Source: Mitsuaria sp. PDC51 (GTDB lineage Bacteria > Pseudomonadota > Gammaproteobacteria > Burkholderiales > Burkholderiaceae_C). From it: a stretch of DNA of 64,000 nt. The DNA is taken from assembly GCF_900113225.1 (NCBI RefSeq), contig NZ_FOZE01000001.1, forward strand, positions 992,001-1,056,000. Reading direction: 5' to 3'. A program made the translations under genes and the position numbers. This document shows, piece after piece, positions 51,317 through 60,129 of this stretch; the first letter of the stretch is position 1; the number at the start of each line of letters is the position of its first letter. The notes beneath the pieces were generated by a model, which saw only the letters and a program-made list of their open reading frames with translations, had not been told where the DNA came from and did not search any database.

Positions 51317-52165
51317 ATGAATTCGACTCAGAACAAGAACGTGGACCTGCTCGACGAGGACGAGCCCGACGTCCTCGACGCCCCGCAGCGCCCGCGCCAC
51401 AAGGGCATCTACTTGCTGCCCAACCTGTTCACCCTGGCCGCGCTGTTCAGCGGTTTCTATGCCGTGGTGATGGGCATCGGCGGGCGCTTCGAGCAGTCCG
51501 TCTACGGCATCTTCGCGGCCATGGTGCTCGACAGCCTGGACGGCCGCGTCGCGCGCATGACCAACACGCAGAGCACCTTCGGCGAGCAGATGGACTCGCT
51601 GTCCGACATGGTGTCCTTCGGCGCGGCGCCGGCGCTGATCATGTATTCCTGGGCGCTGCAGGGACTGGGCAAGTGGGGCTGGTTCGCCGCCTTCGTCTAC
51701 ATCGCTGGCGCGGCGCTGCGGCTGGCGCGCTTCAACACCAACATCGCCGTCGTGGACCGCCGCTTCTTCCAGGGCGTGCCCAGTCCCGCCGCGGCCGCGC
51801 TGGTGATGAGCCTGATCTGGGCGCTGGACAGCGCCGGCTACAAGGACATCCACCGCGATCCGGCGCTGGCCTGGCTGGCCTTCGGCTTCACGCTCTATGC
51901 GGGCCTCACGATGGTGACCAACGCGCCGTTCTACAGCTTCAAGGACATCACCTTCAAGCGCTCGGTGCCTTTCATCGTGCTGGTGGTGATCATGCTGGCC
52001 ATCGCGGCGATCAACATCGATCCGCCGCGGGTGCTGTTCGGCGTCTTCTGCGCCTATGGCATCTCGGGCTACGTCGTCTACGCGGTGCGGCGCGCCAAGG
52101 GCAAGCCGGCCAGCGTGATCGCGATGTCGACCGACGAGCCCGATGAAGCAGGCCTTCACCGATAG
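51317..52165 (+). CDS. pssA: CDP-diacylglycerol-serine O-phosphatidyltransferase
   Basis: Encodes 282 residues with about eight hydrophobic segments. The CDP-alcohol phosphotransferase motif is complete: D-S-L-D-G-R-V-A-R ... F-G-E-Q-M-D-S-L-S-D, giving the DG-x2-AR-x8-G-x3-D-x3-D pattern. It makes phosphatidylserine, the precursor of phosphatidylethanolamine, at the inner membrane. The acidic N-terminus (D-E-D-E-P-D) is typical of Burkholderiales homologues. It sits between ilvC and leuA, a gene order shared by many Burkholderiales. Confidence 0.94.
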   Translation: MNSTQNKNVDLLDEDEPDVLDAPQRPRHKGIYLLPNLFTLAALFSGFYAVVMGIGGRFEQSVYGIFAAMVLDSLDGRVARMTNTQSTFGEQMDSLSDMVSFGAAPALIMYSWALQGLGKWGWFAAFVYIAGAALRLARFNTNIAVVDRRFFQGVPSPAAAALVMSLIWALDSAGYKDIHRDPALAWLAFGFTLYAGLTMVTNAPFYSFKDITFKRSVPFIVLVVIMLAIAAINIDPPRVLFGVFCAYGISGYVVYAVRRAKGKPASVIAMSTDEPDEAGLHR

Positions 52166-52200
52166 CGAACGCTTGCGGCGCGTGCATTCGCCCATTCGCG

Positions 52201-52230
52201 TTGACGCCCGCCGCGCCGCGCCCCTATATT
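52201..52230 (+). promoter_or_regulatory. Promoter of the leuA leader
   Basis: TTGACG (52201-52206) and TATATT (52225-52230), 18-nt spacer, match sigma-70 at 5/6 positions each. The -10 ends 8 nt before the leader-peptide ATG at 52239, so transcription should begin at or within 1-3 bases of that ATG. Confidence 0.8.
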
Positions 52231-52238
52231 CGACGCCC

Positions 52239-52316
52239 ATGACGTTCGTGTCCGCCTCCACCAGCCAAGCCTTCGGGCTGTCGCTGCTACTACTAGCTGA
52301 ACCTCGGGTTCGCTAG
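52239..52316 (+). CDS. leuL: leuA leader peptide, leucine-rich (25 aa)
   Basis: Encodes 25 residues starting MTFVSASTS and containing the run L-S-L-L-L-L read from CTG-TCG-CTG-CTA-CTA-CTA. CTA is a rare codon in a genome this GC-rich, so three in a row should be very sensitive to charged tRNA-Leu. A short hairpin (GAACC / GGTTC, 52299-52311) overlaps the end of the frame, and an intrinsic terminator follows 40 nt after the stop. This is the standard layout of a leucine attenuator. There is no Shine-Dalgarno sequence, and the promoter spacing suggests leaderless translation. Confidence 0.85.
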   Translation: MTFVSASTSQAFGLSLLLLAEPRVR

Positions 52317-52355
52317 ATCGCGCACGTCCGTCCATCCAGACGCTCATCCCAGATC

Positions 52356-52394
52356 AACGGCCCGAATGCAACTCGCAGCGGGCCGTTTCTGTTT
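52356..52394 (+). terminator. leuA attenuator terminator
   Basis: AACGGCCCG (52356-52364) pairs with CGGGCCGTT (52379-52387) around a 14-nt loop, followed by TCTGTTT. It lies between the leader-peptide stop and the leuA ATG. The CCCAGATCAA sequence before the stem also precedes the thrS attenuator stem, a shared feature of the two. Confidence 0.8.
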
Positions 52395-52441
52395 CTGGAG
52401 AGTCTGCGAGTTGCGCCCCTGAACCCACCAGGAACGCTCCC

Positions 52442-54127
52442 ATGCTCAAGCAACCGCAGACCAAGTACCGCGCCTTCGCCCCCATCGCCCTCCCGGACCG
52501 CCGCTGGCCCGACGCGCAGATCACGAAGGCGCCGCTGTGGCTGAGCACCGACCTGCGCGACGGCAACCAGGCGCTGATCGAGCCGATGGATCCCGAGCGC
52601 AAGCTGCGCATGTTCCAGATGCTGGTGAAGATCGGCTTCAAGGAGATCGAGGTGGGCTTCCCCTCGGCCTCGCAGACGGATTTCGATTTCGTCCGCATGC
52701 TGATCGAGGACGGCCACATCCCTGACGACGTGACCATCCAGGTCCTGACGCAGGCCCGCCAGCCGCTGATCGAGCGCACCTTCGAATCGCTGGTCGGCGT
52801 GCCGCGCGCGGTCGTCCATCTCTACAACGCGGTTGCGCCGGTGATGCGCCGCGTCGTGCTGAACATGAGCGAGGACGAGATCGTCGAGCTGGCCGTGACC
52901 CACACGGCGATGATCCGCGAACTGGCCGCGAAGCAGCCGGAGACGGACTTCCGCTTCGAGTACTCGCCGGAGATGTTCTCGGGCACCGAGCTGGCCTTCT
53001 CCAAGCGCGTCGTCGACGCCGTGACCGCGGCCTGGGGACCGACGCCCGAGCGCAAGATCATCATCAACCTGCCGACCACCGTCGAGCATTCGACACCCAA
53101 CATCTACGCCGACATGATCGAGTGGATGGGCCGGAACATCGAACGCCGCGACAGCGTCATCCTGTCGGTCCATCCGCACAACGACCGCGGCACCGGCACC
53201 GCCGCCGCCGAGCTGGCGCTGATGGCCGGCGCCGACCGCGTCGAGGGCTGTCTGTTCGGTAACGGCGAGCGCACCGGCAACCTGGACCTGGTCAACGTCG
53301 CGCTCAACCTGTACACGCAGGGCGTGCATCCGGAACTGGACTTCTCCGACATCGACGAGGTCCGCCGCTGCGTCGAGCACTGCAACCAGATCCCCGTCCA
53401 TCCGCGTCATCCGTATGTCGGCGAGCTGGTCTACACCTCGTTCTCGGGCTCGCACCAGGACGCGATCAAGAAGGCCTTCGCCGCCCGCAAGGAGGGCGAC
53501 GTCTGGGAGATCCCCTACCTGCCCATCGACCCCAAGGACCTGGGCCGCAGCTACGAGGCGGTGATCCGCGTCAACAGCCAGTCGGGCAAGGGCGGCATCT
53601 CCTACCTGCTCGAGGCCGAATACGGCATCGAGCTGCCGCGCCGCCTTCAGATCGAATTCAGCCAGATCGTCCAGGGCGTGATGGACACGAACGGCAAGGA
53701 GCTCGGCGCGGCGGACCTCTGGCGCATCTTCGACCGCGAATACGGCGTCAGGCAGGCGCCGGCGCTGCACCCGCAGATCGACACCGGCGAGGATGGCCAG
53801 ACCCGCGTGCAGGCGCAGGCCGACCTGTGCGTGCGCATGGTCCGGATCGACGGCCAGGGCAAGGGCCCGATCGATGCCTTCGTCGAGGGCCTGAACAAGC
53901 TGCTCAAGACCCAGGTCCGGGTGCTCGACTACCACGAGCATGCGATGGGCAGCGGCGCCGATGCGCAGGCCGTGGCCTACCTGGAGCTGCGGGTCGGCGA
54001 GGCGACGCTGTTCGGCGTCGGCATGGACGGCAACATCGCCTCGGCGTCGCTGAAGGCGATCGTCTCGGGCCTGCGCCGCGCCTCGCAGCGCGGCGTGCTC
54101 AAGCTCGCTGACCGCATCGCGGCCTGA
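52442..54127 (+). CDS. leuA: 2-isopropylmalate synthase, long (class II) type
   Basis: Encodes 561 residues. The TIM-barrel begins [13 protein letters not shown] with the metal-binding Asp, and H-P-H-N-D-R-G-T-G holds the metal-binding histidines; G-N-G-E-R-T-G-N follows. The C-terminal about 125 residues form the LeuA allosteric dimer domain. The sequence style ([19 protein letters not shown]) is that of the actinobacterial/long LeuA class rather than E. coli. It commits 2-ketoisovalerate to leucine. It is controlled by the leader attenuator. A second, short-type synthase gene follows after 84 nt. Confidence 0.95.
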   Translation: MLKQPQTKYRAFAPIALPDRRWPDAQITKAPLWLSTDLRDGNQALIEPMDPERKLRMFQMLVKIGFKEIEVGFPSASQTDFDFVRMLIEDGHIPDDVTIQVLTQARQPLIERTFESLVGVPRAVVHLYNAVAPVMRRVVLNMSEDEIVELAVTHTAMIRELAAKQPETDFRFEYSPEMFSGTELAFSKRVVDAVTAAWGPTPERKIIINLPTTVEHSTPNIYADMIEWMGRNIERRDSVILSVHPHNDRGTGTAAAELALMAGADRVEGCLFGNGERTGNLDLVNVALNLYTQGVHPELDFSDIDEVRRCVEHCNQIPVHPRHPYVGELVYTSFSGSHQDAIKKAFAARKEGDVWEIPYLPIDPKDLGRSYEAVIRVNSQSGKGGISYLLEAEYGIELPRRLQIEFSQIVQGVMDTNGKELGAADLWRIFDREYGVRQAPALHPQIDTGEDGQTRVQAQADLCVRMVRIDGQGKGPIDAFVEGLNKLLKTQVRVLDYHEHAMGSGADAQAVAYLELRVGEATLFGVGMDGNIASASLKAIVSGLRRASQRGVLKLADRIAA

Positions 54128-54165
54128 GCCGCCGGGGCCCGCCGGCCGCCTAAACTCGCTGACCG

Positions 54166-54185
54166 GGACCCGGACCACCGGGTCC
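54166..54185 (+). repeat. Hairpin between the two isopropylmalate synthase genes
   Basis: GGACCCGG pairs with CCGGGTCC around ACCA, within the 84-nt gap. No T-run follows. A TAAACT hexamer at 54151-54156 precedes it. It may lower read-through or stability between the genes. Confidence 0.4.
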
Positions 54186-54211
54186 GCCCCGCCACCGCAA
54201 GGAAGCCTCCC

Positions 54212-55753
54212 ATGTCCGACCAACTGATCATCTTCGACACCACCCTGCGCGACGGTGAGCAGTCGCCCGGCGCGTCCATGACCAAGGACGAGAAGCTGCG
54301 CATCGCGCGGCAGCTGGAGCGGCTGAAGGTGGACGTGATCGAGGCCGGCTTCGCGGCCGCCAGCCACGGCGACTTCGAGGCGGTCAAGGCGATCGCCGAC
54401 GCGATCCGCGACAGCACCGTCTGCTCGCTGGCGCGGGCCAACGATCGCGACATCGCCCGCGCCGCCGAGGCGCTGAAGGGCGCGGCGCGTTCGCGCATCC
54501 ACACCTTCATCGCCACCAGCGAACTCCACATGGAGAAGAAGCTGCGCATGACCCGCGAGCAGGTGCTGGAGCAGGCGATCCAGGCGGTGCGCTTCGCCCG
54601 CAACCTGACCGACGACATCGAGTTCTCGCCCGAGGACGGCTACCGCTCCGATCCGGAGTTCCTGGCCCGCGTCGTCGAGGCGGTGATCCGCGAGGGTGCC
54701 CGCACGATCAACATCCCGGACACCGTCGGCTACGCGATCCCCGAGCTCTACGGCCAGTTCATCAAGACGCTGCGCGAGCGCGTGCCCAACTCGGACCAGG
54801 CGATCTGGAGCGTCCACTGCCACAACGACCTGGGCATGGCGGTGGCCAACTCGCTGGCCGGGGTGAAGATCGGCGGCGCGCGCCAAGTGGAGTGCACGAT
54901 CAACGGCCTGGGTGAGCGCGCCGGCAACTGCTCGCTGGAGGAGGTCGTGATGGCGGTGAAGACCCGCCGCGACTATTTCGGCCTGGACGTGCGGGTCGAT
55001 CCCTCGCAGATCGTGGCGGCGTCCCGGATGGTGTCGCAGACCACCGGCTTCGTGATCCAGCCCAACAAGGCGGTGGTCGGTGCCAATGCCTTCGCGCATG
55101 CCTCGGGCATCCACCAGGACGGCGTGCTCAAGGCCCGCGACACCTACGAGATCATGCGCGCCGAGGACGTGGGCTGGAGCGCCAACAAGATCGTGCTGGG
55201 CAAGCTCTCGGGGCGCAACGCCTTCAAGCAGCGCTTGCAGGAACTGGGCGTGGAGCTGGCGTCCGAGGCGGAGATCAATGCCGCCTTCGTTCGCTTCAAG
55301 GACCTGGCCGACCGCAAGGCCGAGATCTTCGACGAGGACATCATCGCGCTGGTGATGGACGAGTCGGTCACGCAGGACCAGGAGCACTACCGGCTGGTGG
55401 CGCTGGCGCAGCGCTCCGAAACCGGTGAACGCCCGCAGGCGCAGGTCGTCTTCGCCGCCGGCGAGACCGAGTACCGCACCGAGAGCGACGGCAACGGCCC
55501 GGTCGACGCGGTGCTCAAGGCGATCGAGAGCAAGGTCGGAAGTGGGGCCGAAATGCTGCTGTATTCGGTCAGCGCGATCACCAGCGGGAGCACAGAATCC
55601 CAGGGCGAAGTGACGGTGCGCCTGCAGCATGCCGGACGCGTGGTGAACGGCGTGGGGGCAGACCCCGATATCGTCGTCGCCTCCGCGAAAGCATATTTGA
55701 GCGCTCTGAACAAGCTTCAAAGCAAAACGGAGCGGGTCGCCGCCCAAGGTTGA
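54212..55753 (+). CDS. leuA: 2-isopropylmalate synthase, short (class I, E. coli-like) type
   Basis: Encodes 513 residues. The barrel has [13 protein letters not shown] and H-C-H-N-D-L-G-M-A, with [12 protein letters not shown]. The C-terminal regulatory domain (about 390-505) includes V-S-A-I-T-S-G. It matches the standard proteobacterial LeuA. AAGGAAG precedes the ATG. Lying immediately downstream of a class II synthase, it gives two enzymes for one step, perhaps with different leucine sensitivity. Citramalate synthase is an alternative for one of them, but G-N-S/T-type motifs do not decide this by eye. Confidence 0.93.
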   Translation: MSDQLIIFDTTLRDGEQSPGASMTKDEKLRIARQLERLKVDVIEAGFAAASHGDFEAVKAIADAIRDSTVCSLARANDRDIARAAEALKGAARSRIHTFIATSELHMEKKLRMTREQVLEQAIQAVRFARNLTDDIEFSPEDGYRSDPEFLARVVEAVIREGARTINIPDTVGYAIPELYGQFIKTLRERVPNSDQAIWSVHCHNDLGMAVANSLAGVKIGGARQVECTINGLGERAGNCSLEEVVMAVKTRRDYFGLDVRVDPSQIVAASRMVSQTTGFVIQPNKAVVGANAFAHASGIHQDGVLKARDTYEIMRAEDVGWSANKIVLGKLSGRNAFKQRLQELGVELASEAEINAAFVRFKDLADRKAEIFDEDIIALVMDESVTQDQEHYRLVALAQRSETGERPQAQVVFAAGETEYRTESDGNGPVDAVLKAIESKVGSGAEMLLYSVSAITSGSTESQGEVTVRLQHAGRVVNGVGADPDIVVASAKAYLSALNKLQSKTERVAAQG

Positions 55754-55835
55754 CAGGACAGCGCACGCCGGCCGCCCGGTCGCGTCGGATGGCACGGATT
55801 CGGGCACTTTAAGAGCCTGCGTTAAGTCATTGATC

Positions 55836-55864
55836 TTGCCGGTCTTTCAGCGATCCCCTAAACT
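55836..55864 (+). promoter_or_regulatory. Promoter of the PBP7-type endopeptidase gene
   Basis: TTGCCG (55836-55841) and TAAACT (55859-55864) with a 17-nt spacer. Its CCTAAACTCGC wording recurs before tex (about 10283) and before the second leuA (about 54150). Confidence 0.6.
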
Positions 55865-55887
55865 CGCGCCCACTTCTGGGGACTGGA

Positions 55888-56967
55888 TTGAAGACCATTG
55901 CGACATTGCTGTCTGGTGCCGCGCTCAGCGGCGTCATGTTGCTGACGGGCCTGACCGCCAGTCTCCTGCCGGTTCAACCGGCGCAGGCGGCCACGGCGTC
56001 GTCCTCCAAAGCCAAGGTGAAGAGCGTGCGCAAGGCCAAACCGGCCCCGCGCTCTCCCCGCAAGGTGGCCGCCCGCGCGGCGGCACCGGCCCGGGAAGTG
56101 GCCCTGTCCAAACCGTCCTTCGGGACGATGTACGGGCTGCATGACACCGAGGACCCCCTCGACCTGAAATCCAGCGTCGCCTATGTCGTCGACCAGGACA
56201 CCAACGAGGTCCTGTTCTCGAAGAACCCGTCGGCCGTGCTGCCGATCGCGTCCATCACCAAGCTGATGACCGCGCTGCTGGTGGTCGAGGCCAACCAGTC
56301 GCTCGACGAGAAGCTCGAGATCACCGACGAGGACAAGGACACCGAGAAGTTCACCGGGTCGCGCCTGGCCATCGGCACCGAACTGACCCGTGGCGAACTG
56401 TTGCACCTGGCGCTGATGTCCTCGGAGAACCGCGCGGCCCATGCGCTCGGGCGCAACTACCCGGGCGGCCTGGAGGCCTTCGTCGCGGCGATGAACGCCA
56501 AGGCGCGCGCGCTGGGCATGATGGACACCCATTACGTCGAGCCCACCGGCCTGTCCAGCCGCAACCAATCCAGCGCGGCCGACCTCGCCAAGCTGGTCAA
56601 GGTCGCTCACGCTTTCCCGCTGATCCGCGAGCTGTCGACCTCGTCCGAATACACCGTGGCCCTGGGCCGCCGGCAGGTCCGCTTCGGCACCACCAATGGC
56701 CTCGTCCGCAAGGGCGATTGGGACATCGGCCTGCAGAAGACGGGCTTCATCAATGAAGCGGGACAGTGCCTGGTCATGCAGGCCCAGCTGGCCGGCCGCA
56801 AGCTGATCATGGTGTTCCTGGACTCCGCTGGAAAGTACTCCCGGATCGGCGACGCCGAACGCGTCCGCAAGTGGCTCACCGGTGCCGCCTCGCCGCTGGC
56901 GGGCGTGGCGACGGCCCCCGCCGCCGCGACGACCGCGGCCGTGATCCCGGCGGTGTCGGCGAAGTAA
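55888..56967 (+). CDS. pbpG: D-alanyl-D-alanine endopeptidase, PBP7/PbpG-like
   Basis: Encodes 359 residues from a TTG start. A signal peptide (to A-Q-A) is followed by a Lys/Arg/Ala-rich linker. The serine DD-peptidase domain has S-I-T-K (nucleophile Ser and Lys), S-S-E-N and Q-K-T-G, the three active-site motifs. It lacks the C-terminal amphipathic anchor of PBP5. PBP7-type enzymes cleave peptide cross-links in murein during growth. An Ala/Thr-rich tail ends the protein. A terminator separates it from the converging IclR gene. Confidence 0.92.
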   Translation: MKTIATLLSGAALSGVMLLTGLTASLLPVQPAQAATASSSKAKVKSVRKAKPAPRSPRKVAARAAAPAREVALSKPSFGTMYGLHDTEDPLDLKSSVAYVVDQDTNEVLFSKNPSAVLPIASITKLMTALLVVEANQSLDEKLEITDEDKDTEKFTGSRLAIGTELTRGELLHLALMSSENRAAHALGRNYPGGLEAFVAAMNAKARALGMMDTHYVEPTGLSSRNQSSAADLAKLVKVAHAFPLIRELSTSSEYTVALGRRQVRFGTTNGLVRKGDWDIGLQKTGFINEAGQCLVMQAQLAGRKLIMVFLDSAGKYSRIGDAERVRKWLTGAASPLAGVATAPAAATTAAVIPAVSAK

Positions 56968-57010
56968 TCGCCGGAGCGCCCCGGAGCAAGCGGCCTCCGG
57001 CTGAATGCAG

Positions 57011-57035
57011 AAGCGGACCCTCGGGTCCGCTTTTT
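57011..57035. terminator. Terminator after the PBP7-type gene
   Basis: AAGCGGACC pairs with GGTCCGCTT around CTCG, followed by five T residues. It lies between converging genes and may serve both. Confidence 0.85.
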
Positions 57036-57053
57036 CGTGGGGGCCCGCGGAAT

Positions 57054-57821
57054 TCAGCCGCGGAAGCCCAGCGCGGCGGAGATCCGCGTCGCCGTCTCCT
57101 TCAGGCGCGGCAGCCAGCCTTCCTCGAGCCGGTCCGCGGGCGCGGAGATCGACAGCCCCGCCACCAGCTTGCCCTGATCGTCGTAAATGCCGGCGGCCAT
57201 GCAGCGCACGCCCAGCTCGAGCTCCTCGTCGTCGCGCGCGACCCCGCGCTGGCGGACCAGCGCCATCTCGCGCTCGAGCTGGCTGATGTCGGTCAGGCTG
57301 TTGCGGGTATGGCCCGACAGGCCGGTGCGGGTCGCGTAGGCGCGCACCCGCTGGGGATCGTCGCTCGCCAGGAACAGCTTGCCCACCGAGGTCAGGTGCA
57401 GCGGCGCCCGGCCGCCGACGGCGCGCACGACCTGCATGCCGCTGCGCTCGGAATAGGTCCGCTCGATGTAGACGATCTCGTCGCCCTGGCGCACCGACAG
57501 GTTGACCGGCTGATGGGTCAGCTTGTGCAGCTCGCGCATCGGGCCGATCGCCGCCTCGCGGACGTCCAGCCGCGCCTTGACCAGGTTGCCCAGTTCCAGC
57601 AGCCGCATGCCGAGCCGATAGCTGCCGGCCTCCGGGCGGTCGACGAAGCGACCCAGCGCCAGGTCGTTCAGGATGCGGTGGGCGGTGGAGGGATGCAGGC
57701 CGGTGGTTTCGCTGATCAACTTCAGCGACACCGGATCCTGGTGCTGGGCCAGGACGTCCAACAGCGCGAAGGTGCGCTCAAGGACCTGGATCGCGGGGGT
57801 CTGGAGCTCCTTGGACTTCAT
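57054..57821 (-). CDS. IclR family transcriptional regulator
   Basis: Encodes 255 residues. The N-terminal winged HTH (about 10-70) has V-L-E-R-T-F-A-L-L-D-V-L and T-T-G-L-H-P-S-T-A-H-R-I-L. The C-terminal effector domain (about 85-250) has R-A-P-L-H-L-T-S-V-G-K, the IclR dimer/ligand signature. Members control aromatic or carboxylic-acid catabolism. No catabolic gene is adjacent; the nearest is hpnE on the same strand upstream. A possible self-operator lies upstream at 57841-57866. Confidence 0.92.
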   Translation of the reverse strand: MKSKELQTPAIQVLERTFALLDVLAQHQDPVSLKLISETTGLHPSTAHRILNDLALGRFVDRPEAGSYRLGMRLLELGNLVKARLDVREAAIGPMRELHKLTHQPVNLSVRQGDEIVYIERTYSERSGMQVVRAVGGRAPLHLTSVGKLFLASDDPQRVRAYATRTGLSGHTRNSLTDISQLEREMALVRQRGVARDDEELELGVRCMAAGIYDDQGKLVAGLSISAPADRLEEGWLPRLKETATRISAALGFRG

Positions 57822-57840
57822 GGCGGACGATTGTGAAGGA

Positions 57841-57866
57841 TTTCGCTCAGGTTTTGCATGGCGAAA
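57841..57866. promoter_or_regulatory. Inverted repeat upstream of the IclR gene
   Basis: TTTCGC (57841-57846) and GCGAAA (57861-57866) are perfect arms 14 nt apart; TTTTGC at 57852-57857 gives a closer imperfect partner (TTTTGC-ATG-GCGAAA). It lies 20-45 nt from the start codon, where an autoregulatory site is expected. Confidence 0.4.
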
Positions 57867-57941
57867 CCGAGAGCCGCATCTAGCGGGCGCATTCCGTCGC
57901 TTTTGCCCATCAGCGGTGCGTGGCGCCGCGATGAATCCCCC

Positions 57942-59225
57942 TCAGGAGGTGGCGTCGGTCCCGGATTGCCGCATTGCGGAACGGGCTGCGGCGAGCCCGC
58001 TGCGCACGGCGCCTTCCAGCGTCGCCGGATAGGGACCGGCCAGGTAGTCGCCGGCGGCCCACAGCGCCGGCGCGATCGGCGCCTCGGGGCGAATCCGACC
58101 CGGCGTGCAGGCGAAGGTCGCGCGCTTCTCGCTGAGCACGCGGACCAGCTTCGGCGCGCGCTGCCAGGGCAGGTGCCGGATGGCCTGTTCGAGGGCTGCG
58201 GCCCCGGTCGCTTCCAGGCCTCGTTCGACCCAAGGCGCCGCGCCGCTGATGACCAGGCTGAACAGGCCGGGATGTTGGCCCAGTTGGCCCAGGTCGAAGG
58301 CGAACTGCGCCGGCTCGGTGGCGGATTCCCGCAGCGCGACCATCGTCGCGGGCAGTGCCGAGCCGGCGCTTTCCAGGTAGACGGTCACGATGGGTTGGAA
58401 CTCGAAGGCGCCGGCGATGGCGCTCCAGCGCGGCGCGAGGTCGCGGGTGAGCCGGGCCGCCTCCACCGAGCTGCAGGCGACGACGACCGCGTCGGCAGGC
58501 TCCCCGTCGACCAGCCAGCCGCGCCCCGATGCCTCCAGTCTTTGAACGCGCTGTGTGCGGAGCTGGGCGCCTCGCGCGAGCAGCCAGTCGCGCGCCGGTG
58601 TCGGCAGCAGGGCGCTCAGGCCGCGCCGTGGCAGCAGCAGGTCCGCGCTGCCCGGGCCGCTGAACAGCGCGTCCTTCAGCACGCGCAGGAAGACCTGCGC
58701 GCTCGCCTGCGACGCCGGCGTGTTCAGGGCGGCGACGCACAGCGGATCGATCAGGTCATCGCGGACCGCGCGCGGCAGGTGGGCGCAGAGCTCGGCCACC
58801 GTGAGCGCCGGGTCGCAGCGGAAGCCGCGCATCGTCCAGCCGCTGCTCGCCATCAGGAACCGCATCCGGTCGGGCCAGGACCAGGCCGCACAGCCCAGCA
58901 CCCCGCGCAGGAAGGCGAGCGTGGGCAGGCCGGCGGGCAGGGTGAGGGTGTCGCGGTCGGGATAGCGCAGCCGCAGCGGCATGCGCAGCAGGTCCGCCTC
59001 GGGGTCGGCGCCGACGCGGCGCATCAGCGCCAGCGATGCCGTGTAGGCGCCGATCAGGATGTGCTGGCCGTTGTCCAGCGCCGGCTCGCTGCCTTCGAGG
59101 CTGCGCGCCCGGCCGCCGAGCGTCGGCGCCATCTCGAACAGCGTGACGGCGGCGCCCAGCGAGACCGCCTCCACGGCTGCGGCCAGGCCGGCCCAGCCGC
59201 CGCCGATGACGGCGATGCGGGTCAC
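57942..59225 (-). CDS. hpnE: Hydroxysqualene dehydroxylase HpnE
   Basis: Encodes 427 residues from a GTG start one base after the hpnD stop. It is an FAD-dependent amine-oxidase fold: N-terminal I-A-V-I-G-G-G-W-A-G-L-A-A-A with L-G-G-R-A-R, and the C-terminal W-A-A-G-D-Y-L-A-G-P-Y-P-A-T-L-E-G-A. It reduces hydroxysqualene to squalene as the third step of the HpnCDE route. The TGAGGTG junction suggests translational coupling. Apart from family, the position after hpnC and hpnD secures the name. Confidence 0.93.
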   Translation of the reverse strand: MTRIAVIGGGWAGLAAAVEAVSLGAAVTLFEMAPTLGGRARSLEGSEPALDNGQHILIGAYTASLALMRRVGADPEADLLRMPLRLRYPDRDTLTLPAGLPTLAFLRGVLGCAAWSWPDRMRFLMASSGWTMRGFRCDPALTVAELCAHLPRAVRDDLIDPLCVAALNTPASQASAQVFLRVLKDALFSGPGSADLLLPRRGLSALLPTPARDWLLARGAQLRTQRVQRLEASGRGWLVDGEPADAVVVACSSVEAARLTRDLAPRWSAIAGAFEFQPIVTVYLESAGSALPATMVALRESATEPAQFAFDLGQLGQHPGLFSLVISGAAPWVERGLEATGAAALEQAIRHLPWQRAPKLVRVLSEKRATFACTPGRIRPEAPIAPALWAAGDYLAGPYPATLEGAVRSGLAAARSAMRQSGTDATS

Positions 59226-59226
59226 C

Positions 59227-60129
59227 TCAGCGCCCGCGCCAGTTGGTCTTCATCGCGATCCACAGCTTGCGCAGCGGCGTCAGCGCGATGCGTTGCTGCA
59301 GGACCTGGAACTGCTCGGCCTCGATCTCGCGCAGCAGCGTGCGGTAGATGTTGGCCATCATGACGCCGGGCTTCTGCGCCTTGCGGTCGGCCTCGGGCAG
59401 CAGCGCCATGGCCTCGTCGTAGAGGCGGTGCGCGCGTTCGGCCTGGAACTTCATCAGCGCCAGGAAACGGTCGCTGTAGCCCCAGGGCGCGTCGCGCTTG
59501 AGGATCTCGTGGGCCTTGACGTCAAACTGCTGCAGCTCGCTCACCGGCAGGTAGATGCGACCGCGGCGCGCGTCGTCGCCGACGTCGCGGATGATGTTGG
59601 TCAGCTGCATCGCCAGGCCCAGCTTGTGGGCGTAGGCGATGGTCTGGGCGTCGGTGCGGCCGAAGATGCCCGACGCCACCTCGCCCACCACGCCCGCTAC
59701 CAGGTGGCAATAGCGCTGCAGGCCGGCGAAGTCCAGGTAGCGCGTCTGCTCCAGGTCCATCTGGCAGCCGTCGATGACGGCCAGCAGGTGCTCGACGCGG
59801 ATGTCGTAGTCCTTCACGTGCGGCAGCAGCGCCTTCATCGCCGGGTGCGAGGGCTGGCCGTTGAAGGCGCTCATGACTTCCTTGCGCCACCAGGCCAGCT
59901 TGGTCGCGGCCACGCCGGGATCCGAGACCTCGTCGACGACATCGTCGACCTCGCGGCAGAACGCGTAGAACGCGGTGATCGCCGCGCGCCGCGGCGGCGG
60001 CAGGAAGAGGAAGGCGTAATAGAAGCTCGAGCCGCTGGCGGCGGCCTTCTGCTGGACGTACTGCTCCGGCGTGGAGGCGGCGCCGGCGCTGGCCGTCGCA
60101 TCGGGGGTCTTGTCGGTCTTGGTGCTCAT
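59227..60129 (-). CDS. hpnD: Presqualene diphosphate synthase HpnD
   Basis: Encodes 300 residues. A squalene/phytoene synthase fold with two Asp-rich Mg2+ sites: R-E-V-D-D-V-V-D-E and N-I-I-R-D-V-G-D-D. An N-terminal Lys/Thr/Ala-rich segment of about 20 residues precedes Q-Y-V-Q-Q-K. It condenses two farnesyl diphosphates to presqualene diphosphate. The ATG at 60129 overlaps the hpnC stop (ATGA); the frame is open far upstream, but that part is hpnC antisense-frame and rejected. Confidence 0.94.
   Translation of the reverse strand: MSTKTDKTPDATASAGAASTPEQYVQQKAAASGSSFYYAFLFLPPPRRAAITAFYAFCREVDDVVDEVSDPGVAATKLAWWRKEVMSAFNGQPSHPAMKALLPHVKDYDIRVEHLLAVIDGCQMDLEQTRYLDFAGLQRYCHLVAGVVGEVASGIFGRTDAQTIAYAHKLGLAMQLTNIIRDVGDDARRGRIYLPVSELQQFDVKAHEILKRDAPWGYSDRFLALMKFQAERAHRLYDEAMALLPEADRKAQKPGVMMANIYRTLLREIEAEQFQVLQQRIALTPLRKLWIAMKTNWRGR

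Noticed and set aside
52313-55807. Minus-strand frame of 1164 codons opposite both leuA genes
   Set aside because: Antisense shadow; both leuA genes are full-length with all catalytic motifs.
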